Below, piece by piece: positions 52,850 to 62,499 of a stretch of DNA of 64,000 nucleotides (position 1 is the stretch's first letter; the number at the start of each line of letters is the position of its first letter). This DNA comes from Lucinisca nassula (Eukaryota; Mollusca; Bivalvia; Lucinida; Lucinidae), in assembly GCA_963580285.1 (NCBI GenBank), contig OY757017.1:110579245-110643244 (forward strand), written 5' to 3'. The position numbers and the translations under genes were made by a program. The notes beneath the pieces were generated by a model. That model ran no database searches. It worked only from the letters and a program-made list of their open reading frames with translations, and was not told the origin of the DNA.

Positions 52850-52920
52850 TGTTGTGTATATGAAATGGAACCGCCTCGCTGAGGTGGTTCTAATGAATAC
52901 CCACAACAGGTTTCTATTGA
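52850..52920. mobile_element. MITE M1 core
   Basis: ggaaccgcctcgctgaggtggttc palindrome with acctgtgttgtg / cacaacaggt arms. A half copy lies at 54245-54290. Confidence 0.65.
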
Positions 52921-53137
52921 AAAATAAGGTTAAGTACCCTTCAGTTCATCAAATACCTTACCTGTTGCTAATCAGCTATGGGTAAGAGTGGCTTGATGCC
53001 CCAGCACCTCATACATCCTTGTAGGTGTGGTATGCGTGATCATATACCGGTATGTGTGTGAACTGATCCTATTGCACAGCTGGCAAGCTCTTCTTCAGTT
53101 GTGATTGAGTCCCTAATTTCTATCAATACTGTTACAG

Positions 53138-53243
53138 GTACCCGAATGAGTATGGCTGGCGTGCCAATTTTTCCAGCAGTGATATGAAGAAAAAAGATGT
53201 TCTACGTACTTTTAATGACCTGCTTCTCTCAGAGACTGTTGGG
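53138..53243 (+). CDS. NSUN2-like: NSUN2-like exon 5
   Basis: Acceptor actgttacag, donor gtaagt; 106 nt, phase 2 in, 0 out. It encodes (W)YPNEYGWRANFS, DMKKKDVLRTFNDLL and LSETVG, matching the conserved 'WYP.e..W..n.sr...rk.....F..fLv.Et.' region of NSUN2. Confidence 0.92.
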
Positions 53244-53395
53244 GTAAGTTTCATGATACGAGCCCCGCCAAGCGAACTTTTGTCTTCGAGCATTCCGTCG
53301 TGACAAATTTTAACTGCGCATGCCCAGCCATTCAGAGGGGCCGGGGATATGGCTTTCTGTCTGAAGGTTCCTCTTGATTAACTGCTTGTATGAGC

Positions 53396-53464
53396 GAGCA
53401 GCGAAGGTTCTGGCGAGACTGCGGGGATGCGCAGGCTCGCCTGAACCTTCGCTGCTCGCATAGG
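53396..53464. other. Hairpin gcgagcagcgaaggtt / aaccttcgctgctcgc
   Basis: 16-bp perfect outer stem, with a partly paired inner ggcgag/ctcgcc; a short palindromic MITE in intron 5. Confidence 0.75.
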
Positions 53465-53779
53465 CGATAAGTACCAAAATCGCTTGATGGGGCCCATACA
53501 GTAAATGGTGTAGTTAACCATTTTTTTACCAAATGGAATTTTCCTCCTAATATATGGAAGGAGTCCAATTCAAAATTTAGGGTTGTCAGAAAATGGCATA
53601 ACACTTGCAAACAGACCACCTTTGGGACTGTTCAAAAGTGGTCTTAATGACTTGTCTGATCTGGGCCTTTACTGTTTGCCAAATTACAACTTTTGGGGTT
53701 TCCGGTACTAAATGGGTTAATAAGTATATGGTGTATTGCCAAAGAAAGGTATCTGATTTCTCATTTTAAAGTTTGATGC

Positions 53780-54064
53780 TTTGTTTGATTTGAAGTTTAA
53801 CGTCCCCATCAACACACTGTAAAGGTCATATTGCAGACATTGCTTCCAATTTTGTGGGACTTTTACCCGACATTGTGATGAAATGACATCTCAAGCCCTG
53901 CTGCCCAATGAAACCAATTGGACGGGTCGCCTCGCACCGCTTTGCCTGGGCAGGCTTAGATCCTTCAAGCGTTTTACCAGTACTAGTGTGCGGGTCGATT
54001 TTAGCTCTTTGTGGAAGCATCATGCAGCCCATCTATTTCTTTAAGCCCTGATGGGCGGGGGCTG
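53780..54064 (-). mobile_element. SINE family A with 14-bp TSD
   Basis: Complete minus-strand copy flanked by ttaaagtttgatgc (53766-53779 and 54065-54078). Confidence 0.9.
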
Positions 54065-54819
54065 TTAAAGTTTGATGCATTTTTAAGGGACAATGTGAGA
54101 CAGTGAAATTCCACAATTAAGAAGCATTTAAAAGCATTTTGAACAGTCCCAAAGTTGGTCTTAATATAGGAATTTTACTGCATTAGAAAGCAGCATTTGT
54201 CTGTTTTTCACCCCTCCCCTTTGACATGAGCCATATTGTGAGAAAAACAAGGCAGTTCTAATGAATACCCACAGCATAGGTATATATGAAAAAAAGGAAA
54301 CTGCTTTCAGTTGTCACAAAATACCCAACTGTCTCTGTTCCTGTGGTAGCGGTTAACTGTCTAGGCTGGGTAAGTCTTCTGGAGAAAAGTGTAGTTACTT
54401 TAACTGACAGACTCAACATGGCAGTAATAGTATTGACTGGGTCATCAAACTCTGAAACAACATAATTTTTACCTTCAATGGTCTGAGGACAGGCTTCTTC
54501 AAGATTTAAATGTAACAGTTTGTACATTTAAACTCCACCGGTAACTGAAATTAATTGTTATACCCAGCACCCTAGATAAGCTTTTCACCAATTAGGTACT
54601 ATACCCACACATTTTCAGTTCAATAGGGTATTTCAATTTTCAATTAGGTATCAAAGCTTGTCAGGAAATTTCAATTGGGTATTTGAAAGAAACAAAAAAA
54701 GAAAATTGTATAGGGCAACAAGAGAATGCTCCTACCGGGCTGACCTGACTGGTCGTCAGAACTGAGTCGTCGACCATAGCACGGGTCTTATTGTAGGTTT
54801 TGTCATGCTCATATTTCAG

Positions 54820-55136
54820 CTTGGCCCCCGCCCATAGGGGCTTGAAGAAATATATGGGCTGCATGATGCTTCCACGCAGAGCTGATTCTGTCCCGCACAC
54901 TAGTACTGGTAAACCGTTTAGAGGATCTAAGCCTGTCCAGGAACCGCGGTGCGAGGTGGACTGTCCATGCTAATAAACCCTATTGGTTTTATTGGGCGAC
55001 AGGGCTTGAGATGTCATTTCATCTCAATGTCGGGTAAAAGTCCCACAAAATTGGAAGTAACGTCTCCAAAATGACCTTTACAGTGTTGACGGGGACGGTA
55101 AACCTCAAATCAAACAAACAAACAAAATTGTAGGTT
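54820..55136 (+). mobile_element. SINE family A just upstream of exon 6, with about 30-bp duplication
   Basis: Complete copy. attgtaggttttgtcatg...catatttcag precedes it (about 54790-54819) and follows it (about 55137-55166) with one or two differences. The right copy ends 12-13 bp before the exon 6 acceptor AG. Confidence 0.85.
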
Positions 55137-55178
55137 TTGTCATGCGCATATTTCAGTTCACATTTCAACTGATTTCAG

Positions 55179-55250
55179 TTTCATGTCCTGCGTCAAGATA
55201 TATCCTCCATGCTGCCAGTTCTACTCATGGACTTTAAACCAAATCACAAG
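55179..55250 (+). CDS. NSUN2-like: NSUN2-like exon 6
   Basis: Acceptor actgatttcag, donor gtaggc; 24 codons, phases 0/0. It encodes FHVLRQDISSMLPVLLMD and FKPNHK, the RQ..vSM.P.lLL...PhHk segment before SAM motif I. Confidence 0.92.
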
Positions 55251-55315
55251 GTAGGCCTTATTATATTGTTGTCCTTAAATTATTCATCCAATGAAGCACA
55301 TGACGGTCTCTGTAT

Positions 55316-55500
55316 GAACCTTTTTCCTGCTGCATAGATTAATTAAGCCATCCCCATTGCTGATTATCAACCAATCAAATTACTTGATATAAGATATTTG
55401 TTAGTTCACACACTGTGTAGGTCCTGATCAGTAGAAGCCATCTGATCTGGATCTACACTGTTTGCAAAGTTAGGGGTTGTCGTGAACAACAGGATAAGAG
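55316..55500. mobile_element. MITE M2 copy
   Basis: ttcctgctgcatagattaat ... gtaggtcctgatcagtagaa / tctgatctggatctacactg ... caacaggataagag. Confidence 0.7.
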
Positions 55501-55633
55501 CCAAAACAGGAGTTTGGATATAACATGGTTAAAGATTGATAAAAAAACATAGCTATTACATACACTTAGCCATTTTTATCACAGTTCAACACTGTTCATA
55601 ATAATGTTTTTCAATACAACATGGTGTGAAGAT

Positions 55634-56002
55634 TAAGGCTGGCATGATTAATCGGATAATCGTTATTAATCGATAAATTTCACAAAAATGATTATCATTA
55701 CTGATTTGCTTGAAATCGATTATTTGTTAAGTACAATTAACTACCCAAAGTTGCGCCACAAATAGCTTTATGAGTGGCAAACAGTGCAGACCAAGATGAG
55801 ACGCTGCATTTTGCGGCGTCTCGTCTGGGTCAACACTGTTTGCTCAGGCCTGTCTGTTCAAATACACATGGCAAAGTACAGCATATGGTCCAAGTCATGC
55901 TCAGAAAGAAAGCCAGACGGGTAAAATTATGACCAAATCTTCAATAATTACTAATCGATTATCGATGGCAATGATCTTTTCAGCTCCGATTAGCCAGCCC
56001 TA
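55634..56002. mobile_element. hAT-like MITE with perfect 8-bp TSD, carrying an M3-type hairpin
   Basis: Starts TAAGGCTGGC, ends GCCAGCCCTA, flanked by gtgaagat on both sides (55626-55633, 56003-56010). ATCGATTA-type repeats lie near both ends. The centre holds a gcagaccaagatgagacgct / agcgtctcgtctgggtc hairpin. Confidence 0.85.
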
Positions 56003-56698
56003 GTGAAGATGTATCACAAAATTATATGGCAGATTTCAAAATTATATAATGGATCCCAAAATTATATAGAGATAATGACCATTTATCTATTAAGTTCTAT
56101 AGTTTTGTTTGACTATAACCTGGCTGTTTACCTATTACATGGTGTCTGCTTTGGTTACCCCAACAATAGAGTTCTAAAGAAGTTGTGGTGTAAATTATGA
56201 ATTATACTACTCATTAGTTTACAGGGATTTTCCTACCCTTCAGAATCAGGGGCCACTGGGTTAGGGAAAAACAGCTCGCTAATATTTATAGTTGGGAATT
56301 AAAATCAGCTGTAACTTCATCAATTTCGGTTCAATTTTCATGAATTTTTTATCCAAATGTAGCACATCAGATATTGGGAAATTTGTTATAAAATTTAGGA
56401 CTATCTGTCTCTTAATTGGGAAAAATAGGGGCCGTTTACCGGCCCCAAAGTTGCACTAGGAAAATCCCTGGTTTAAGTGGTAAAATTTGGACTACAAAGA
56501 AATTTATCTTGGTTCAGTGTAAATTATTGCTGCACTTTACTGTATGTTTTATAATATTTTAATTAACACGTTGGATACCACTAAATTGAAGCGAACTGTT
56601 GAGGAACAAAGTTAGTTTTCTCCATGGGTGAGTGGCGCGATCAGTGAAGCTAAATATTGCTGTTTTGAAGCATTAAAATTTGATCTAACACTCAACTT

Positions 56699-56972
56699 TA
56701 TGAAAACACGCCTATACAAATGCGTTGTAAACATAACCACCAAAAAAAACAAACTTTTTAAGATGAAAAAGTGTGATATTTTTCTTATTTCCGCCCAAAT
56801 ATAGATTGTGGGTACTCGTTAGAACCGCCTCATCGAGGCAGTTCTAACGAGTACCAACATTCTATATTTTAGAACAGAAATAAGAAAATAAGGTTTACCC
56901 CTGGAAACCCCAGTTTTACCATATAAACGTGGGGTTCAAGGGGGTCAAAATTATATAGGCGTGTTTTCGTAA
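56699..56972. mobile_element. MITE M1, complete copy
   Basis: Ends tatgaaaacacgcctata / tataggcgtgttttcgtaa. Centre: gttagaaccgcctcatcgag palindrome with tatagattgtgggtactc arms. Confidence 0.85.
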
Positions 56973-57197
56973 TGTAGTAAAAATCAAATAACCTCTATTT
57001 CCTCATATTCACTAGCATTCTTTCACTCGGCTCTTTGCAAGCTGTTAACATGACTGTTGGTATGTTGAAGTCTTTGATGGTGGCTTTGAGTGTGACATTG
57101 TATCACTTAAAAATATTGCAATTCCCAAGCAGTGAAGACTGAGAAACTGATATTCATATCATATGACATCGCGTCTGAGAGTGTAATAACGCCATGT

Positions 57198-57272
57198 TTG
57201 TTTTGTTTGTTTGATTTGAGGTTTAACGTCCCCGTCAACACTGTAAAGGTCATTTTGGAGACGTTGCTTCCA
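57198..57272 (-). mobile_element. SINE family A, 5'-truncated, 13-bp TSD
   Basis: Only the 75 bp at the SINE 3' end remain, flanked by aataacgccatgt (57185-57197, 57273-57285): a textbook truncated target-primed insertion. Confidence 0.9.
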
Positions 57273-57470
57273 AATAACGCCATGTAATATTTTCGATAAT
57301 CCACTTGTGGAATAAATATGCAAATTAGCTAGATACGTCCCGTAACGTTACATGTACGTGCCTTAAGGACGTCCCGTTTACTAATGGCAGAATATTGATA
57401 TTTTTGTAAACAGCCGTGAATAAAATGCGTTTTAAATGTCATATGATAAATAGAATCTTGCATTTGTGCT

Positions 57471-57581
57471 CATGTATTATTGAATTTATTAAACTCATTG
57501 AGGAAAAGGGATAAAATGCTCGGCAAAGCCTTGCATTTTATCCCTTTTCCTCAACTCGTTTAATAAATTCAATAATACATG
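57471..57581. other. Long hairpin in intron 6 (about 49-bp arms)
   Basis: catgtattattgaatttatt ... gggataaaatgc pairs with gcattttatccc ... aataaattcaataatacatg with three mismatches and a 13-nt loop. MITE or foldback RNA source. Confidence 0.85.
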
Positions 57582-57700
57582 GACACTCATGTAAGATCCT
57601 CTATACCATGCACATGTTCAGGCTGATCAGCATCTTCGTTGTTTGTAAATGGCTAGTGAGTTTTCTAATGATCCTACTATTGTTATGTGTTTAATTTTAG

Positions 57701-57782
57701 ATCCTGGACCTGTGTGCAGCCCCAGGTTTTATGGCAGCCATGATTTCTGAACAGCTCTACTCAGACCCCAATAAATTACCAG
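57701..57782 (+). CDS. NSUN2-like: NSUN2-like exon 7 (SAM-binding motif I)
   Basis: Acceptor tttaattttag, donor gtaaat; 82 nt, phase 0 in, 1 out. It encodes ILDLCAAPGFMAAMISEQLY and SDPNKLP. D-x-C-A-A-P-G is the SAM-binding motif I of RsmB-family m5C methyltransferases. The usual SK/R-T residues after the glycine are F-M-A here. Confidence 0.92.
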
Positions 57783-58244
57783 GTAAATTTTGATGCATTG
57801 GTGCCGTTTTCTATGTCTGAATACTACATACTATGGCAGGCCAACCATTTCCCCCCGAAATATTTTTTGGACTGTACACAGCAAATAGGAGGCACCAATT
57901 ATACTAATGAGCCCAAAAAGCAATTTCTCATAAGAATATTTAAACAAAGTTAACAATGTTGAAAATGTTTACAGGAGTTTTGTACATTCAAGGCAGTTGA
58001 AAATAATTTTGGGGATTCTGGCTGGATGAAAATGTTTTGCAAAATTCCAAGCAGTTGGTCACCCTGCTATGGCTGTTCAATTCTTAAAAGAAGTTGATAT
58101 GTACAAATTCATGAGAGGCAGGAATTTCATTAGAAAGAAAAATGATTATCTCGCACACTCCCTTACTCCTGTTGGAAAAATTATGCAAAGAAGCAGAGTG
58201 GTGTGAGCAAACACCTTCTTTGGAAGGGCTCTGATTATTGGAAT

Positions 58245-58337
58245 TATGTTATATCCAAAATGATGTTATACCAAAAATGTGTTATAGCAAGGTTGCGGTA
58301 TAAAATTTCAGCTATTTTTGCATGGGAACTTTGGTAT
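58245..58337. repeat. Left flank of palindromic repeat (inverted copy at about 61795-61880)
   Basis: atatccaaaatgatgttata ... ggttgcggtataaaatttca ... gcatgggaactttgg is found inverted at 61795-61880 and in part at 61722-61760. The repeat is itself a near-perfect palindrome (61722-61845). Confidence 0.8.
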
Positions 58338-58569
58338 GTATGTCTCCCCCGAAAAATTTTTTTTCGGAGAGACATATTGTTTTTCCCCCGGGCGTCTGTC
58401 TGTCCGTCTGTCTGTCTGTCTGTCCGTCTGTCCGTCTGTCACACTTTCGTGTCCGCTCTGTAACTTGAAAACCGTTAGAGCTATCGTCACGAAACTTCGT
58501 ATAAATATTAATCAGCATTAGACGACGTGCAGTGCGCAAGAACCATAACTCTCGCATTTATACTTTTTG

Positions 58570-59765
58570 AATTATCTCCCTTGGAAGTTTGTTGGTATGT
58601 ATATATGTATGGGCAAATCATGTCCGGTCAATAACTTTCTTATTTTTTGATGGATTTTAAAATTACTCGGCAGAAATATTAACAACCATTAGACGATGTG
58701 TGGTGCGCATGAGGCAGGTCGGTACCTCAAAGGTCAAGGTCATACTTAGAGGTCAAAGGTCAAAAAAGGGGCCTTTTTTTCATATTTGGTCAATAACTTT
58801 CTTATTTTGAGATGGATTTTAAAATTACTTGGCATAATTATTAACAACCATAAGACGATGTGTGGTGCGCATGGGGCAGGTCGGTACCTCAAAGGTCAAG
58901 GTCATACTTAGAGGTCAAAGGTCAAAAAAGGGGCCTTTTTTTCGTATTTGGTCAATAACTTTCTTATTTTGAGATGGATTTAAAAATTACTTGGCATAAT
59001 TATTAACAACCATAAGACGATGTGTGGTACTCATGAGGCAGGTCGGTTCCTCAAAGGTCAAGGTCATACTTAGAGGTGAAAGGTAAAGAAAGGGGCCTTT
59101 TTTTCGTATTTGGTCAATAACTTTCTAATTTTGAGATGGATTGTAAAATTACTTGGCATAATTATCAACAATCATGAGACGATGTGTGGTGCACATGAGG
59201 CAGGTCGGTACCTCAAAGGTCAAGGTCATACTTAGAGGTCAAAGGTAAAAAAGTGGGCCTTTTTTTCGTATTTGGTCAATAACTTTCTTATTTTGAGATG
59301 GATTTTGAAATCACATGGCAGAAATGTGAACCAATATAAGGCGATGTGTTGCGCGCATGACCCAGGTTGTTACCTCAAAGGTCAAGGTCATACTTAGAGG
59401 TCAAATGTAAAAAAAGGGGCCTTTTTTCGGGTTTTGTCAATTGCCTATTTTTAAATAGAATTTGAAGTTACTTGGCAAACATGTTAACTATCATGGGACG
59501 ATGTGTTGCATGCATGATTCAGTTTGGTACCTAAAATGTCAAGGTCATACATAGAGGTCAAAAGTAAAAAAGGGGCCTTTTTTCGTGTTTGGTCAATAAC
59601 TTTCTTATTTTTAGATGGATTTTGAAATTGCTAGGCAGAAATGTTAACCACCATGAGATGATGTGTTGCACGCATGACCCAGTTTAAAACCTGAAAGGTC
59701 AAGGTCATACATAGAGGTTAAAGGTAAAAAAGGGCCTTTTTTGTGTTCTGTCAATAACTTTCTTA
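58570..59765 (+). repeat. About 163-bp tandem array with AGGTCAAGGTCA and AGGTCAAAGGTCA
   Basis: Each unit has tcaataactttcttatttt.agatgg, acgatgtgtggtgcgcatg and a pair of AGGTCA direct repeats. About seven units here and two more at 61310-61660. Confidence 0.9.
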
Positions 59766-61305
59766 TTATGCCCCCAACTTTGAAAAAGTTTGAGGGGCAT
59801 ATTGGTTCTGGTTCGTTCGTCTGTTCGTCCGTCCATTACGCTTTTGATGCATAGCATAACTAAAGAACCGTGTATGCTAGGGTTTTGAAATTTCATATAT
59901 GGATTCCTCATGGAAAATTAGCTGACGCGTATTTTTTTTCTCATCCGGATTATGCCCCCTTCAAGAGTTATTGCCCTTTGAATTTTTTTTTTTTTTAATA
60001 AAATCTTGTCAGCAACATATCTCAAAAACTATTGGAGCTAGAGCCTTGAAAGTTGGTGATTATATTGATGGTGATGAGTAGATGAACTGATTAACTTTTG
60101 ACAAAATTCCGAAAAATACTTTGTGAGTTATGGCCCTTTGTCATTTTGGTAATTTGTGCCCATTGTAATGTATGCTAAAAGTGATGCATAGCATAACTTT
60201 AGAACCATGTATGCTAGGGTTTTGAAATTTCATATATGGATTCCTCATGGAAAATTAGCTGACGCGCATTTTTTTTCTCGTCCGGAATATGCCCCTTTCA
60301 AGAGTTATTGCCCTTTGAAATTTTTTTTAATAAATCTTGATGAGTAGATGAACTGATTAACTTATGACAAAATTCTGAAAAATACTTTGTGAGTTATGGC
60401 CCTTTGTAATTTTGGTAATTTGTGCCCATTGTAATGTATGCTAAAAGTGATGCATAGCATAACTTTAGAACGGTGTATGCTATAATTTTGAAATTTCATA
60501 TATGCATTTCTGATGGAAAATAAGCTGACGAGTATTTTTTTTCTCATCAGGATTATGCCCCTTTCAAGAGTTATTGCCCTTTGAATTTTTTTAATAAAAT
60601 CTTGTCAGCAAGATATCTCAATAACTATTGGAGCTAGAGGCTTGAAAGTTGGTGAATATATTGGTGGTGATGAGTAGTAACTGATTAACTTTTGACAAAA
60701 TTCCAAAAAATACTTTGTGAGTTATGGCCCTTTGTCATTTTGGTAATTTGTGCCCATTGTAATGTATGCTAAAAGTGATGCATAGCATAACTTTAGAACC
60801 GTGTATGCTATGGTTTTGAAATTTCACATATGGGTTCCTCATGAAAAATTAGCTGATGCGTATTTTTTTTCTCGTCCGGATTATGCCCCTTTCAAGAGTT
60901 ATTGCCCTTTGAAATAAAATCTTGTCAGCAAAATATCTCAAACACTATTGGAGCTAGAGCCTTGAAAGTTGTTGAGTATATTGGTGGTGATGAGTAGATG
61001 AACTGATTAACTTTTGACAAAATTCCGAAAAATACTTTGCGAGTTATGGCCCTTTGTCATTTTGGTAATTTGTGCCCATTGTAATGAATCCTAAAGGTGA
61101 TGCATAGCATAACTTTAGAACTGTGTATGCTATGGTTTTGAAATTTCATATATGCATTTCTAATGGAAAATAAGCTGACACGTATTTTTTTTCTCATCCA
61201 GATTATGCCCCTTTCAAGAGTTATTGCCCTTTGAATTTTTTTAATAAAATCTTGTCAGCAAGATATCTCAAAAACTGTTGGAGCTAGAGGCTTGAAAGTT
61301 GGACC
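59766..61305 (+). mobile_element. Nested Helentron-like element, TATGCCCCC family, 3' end not found
   Basis: 5' hairpin TATGCCCCCAACTTTG...AGTTTGAGGGGCATA, a GTTCGTCTGTTCGTCCGTCC track, then about four units of roughly 300 bp (gtgatgcatagcataacttt ... ttatggccctttg). Stops abruptly at about 61305 without the expected inverted repeat and CTAG. Confidence 0.6.
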
Positions 61306-61886
61306 ATGAGTCATGTGCAAGACCAAGGTCCATACCTCCAATGTCAAGGTCATACCTAGAGGTCAAAGGTAAAAAAAAGGACAGTCAATAACTTCCTTAT
61401 TCTTTGATGGATTATGAAATTACTTGGCAGAAATGTTAACCATCATGAGACGATGTGTTGTACCACAAAGGTCAAGGCCATACTTAGAGGTCAAAGGTTA
61501 AAAAGGGGTTTTTTTGTTTAAGGCCAATAACTTTTTTATTTTTCTATGAACATTTTTAAAGTTACTATGCAGAAATGTTCATCTTCATTAGATGATGTGT
61601 TGCACACAAGACCCAGCTCAATACCTCCAATGTCAAGGTTATACTTAGCAGTCAAAAACGGGGGAGACATCTGTGTTTTTGTAGAAAAACAAATTCTAGT
61701 TCTTCTCTGCTTTCTGGGTGGTATAAAATTTCAGCTATTTTTGCATGGGAACTTTTGTATTTCTTCTTTGCTTTCCAGAAAGCAAAGAAGAAATGCCAAA
61801 GTTCCCATGCAAAAGTAGCTGAAATTTTATACCACAACCTTGCTATAACATGCTTTGGTCTAACATCATTTTGGATATAACATTTT

Positions 61887-62403
61887 TTTTTTTTTGTTTG
61901 GGTTTTATGGCCCTTTCAAGATTTTTCCAGCCCACGCCCATAGGGGCTTGAAGAAATATATGGGCTGCATGATGCTTCCACGCAGAGCTGAATCCGGCCC
62001 GCACACTAGTACTAGTATTCGCTTAGAGGATCTAAGCCTGTCCAGGAACTGCTGTGCAAGGCGGACCGTCCATGCTTATAAACACTATTGGTTTCATTGG
62101 GCGACAGGGCTTGAGATGTCATTTCATCTCAGTGTCGGGTAAAAGTCAGACAAAATTGGAAGCAACATCTCCAAAATGACCTTTACAGTGTTGACGGGGA
62201 CGATAAACCCCAAATCAAACAAACAAACAAGATTTCACTCGTATCAAGCTGATCGTTAATCAGAATTGGGCGAAAACCGGAGAACCCGGAGAAAAACCAC
62301 TTGACCTTAAGTTGCAGAACTTGGTGTCTCACATGTGGCCCGAGCGAGGCTTGAACCACAGCAGTGAGAGACCTAATGATCAAGAGTCGGCGCTCTAGGC
62401 CCG
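61887..62403 (-). mobile_element. SINE family C split by SINE A
   Basis: Tail part 61887-61924, remainder 62228-62403 including a degraded tRNA head. caagattt is duplicated at the junction. Confidence 0.8.
61925..62227 (+). mobile_element. SINE family A nested in SINE C, 8-bp TSD
   Basis: Complete copy (agcccacgcccatagggg ... caaatcaaacaaacaaa) bounded by caagattt (61917-61924, 62228-62235). Confidence 0.88.
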
Positions 62404-62429
62404 TTAATATAACATGGTTGGAATATCTC

Positions 62430-62495
62430 GAAAATATATAGATTATATAGAAAAATGACCATGATCATTTTTCTATATAATCTATACATTTTTGT
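62430..62495. other. Palindrome tagattatatagaaaaatga / tcatttttctatataatcta
   Basis: 20-bp perfect stem with a 6-nt centre. A diverged relative lies at about 56040-56120 (both followed by tttgtttgactataac). Confidence 0.8.
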
Positions 62496-62499
62496 TTGA

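Larger units (their letters stand above)
45721..57782 (+). other. NSUN2-like: NSUN2-like RNA m5C methyltransferase gene, 5' portion (7 exons)
   Basis: Seven exons with GT/AG junctions and compatible phases encode about 196 residues colinear with the N-terminal part of NSUN2 (RsmB/NOP family tRNA/mRNA cytosine-C5 methyltransferase, mainly nuclear). Landmarks in order: the acidic YYK...VP.DEF segment, LTPMPLSFRI, SLPWYPNEYGW, a LLLSETVG block, RQDISSMLPVLLMD, and SAM motif I (ILDLCAAPG). The catalytic cysteines and the C-terminal half lie beyond the window; no further exon was found up to 64000. Introns hold many MITEs and SINEs, which shows they tolerate insertions. Confidence 0.8.
58338..61699 (+). 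mobile_element. Helentron-like element, GTCTCCCCCG family, with AGGTCA-rich tandem units
   Basis: 5' hairpin ATGTCTCCCCCGAAAAA..TTTTTCGGaGAGACATA; GTCTGTCCGTC track (58395-58440); about seven tandem units of roughly 163 bp (58570-59765). A nested GGGGCATA-family element (59766-about 61305) follows, then two more units. The 3' end has the subterminal repeat CGGGGGAGACAT, a hairpin TGTTTTTGTAGAAAAACA and the terminus CTAG|TT. The flanks (gggaactttggtat / ttcttctctgctttctggg) rejoin as in the uninterrupted relative at 61755-61795. Confidence 0.75.
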
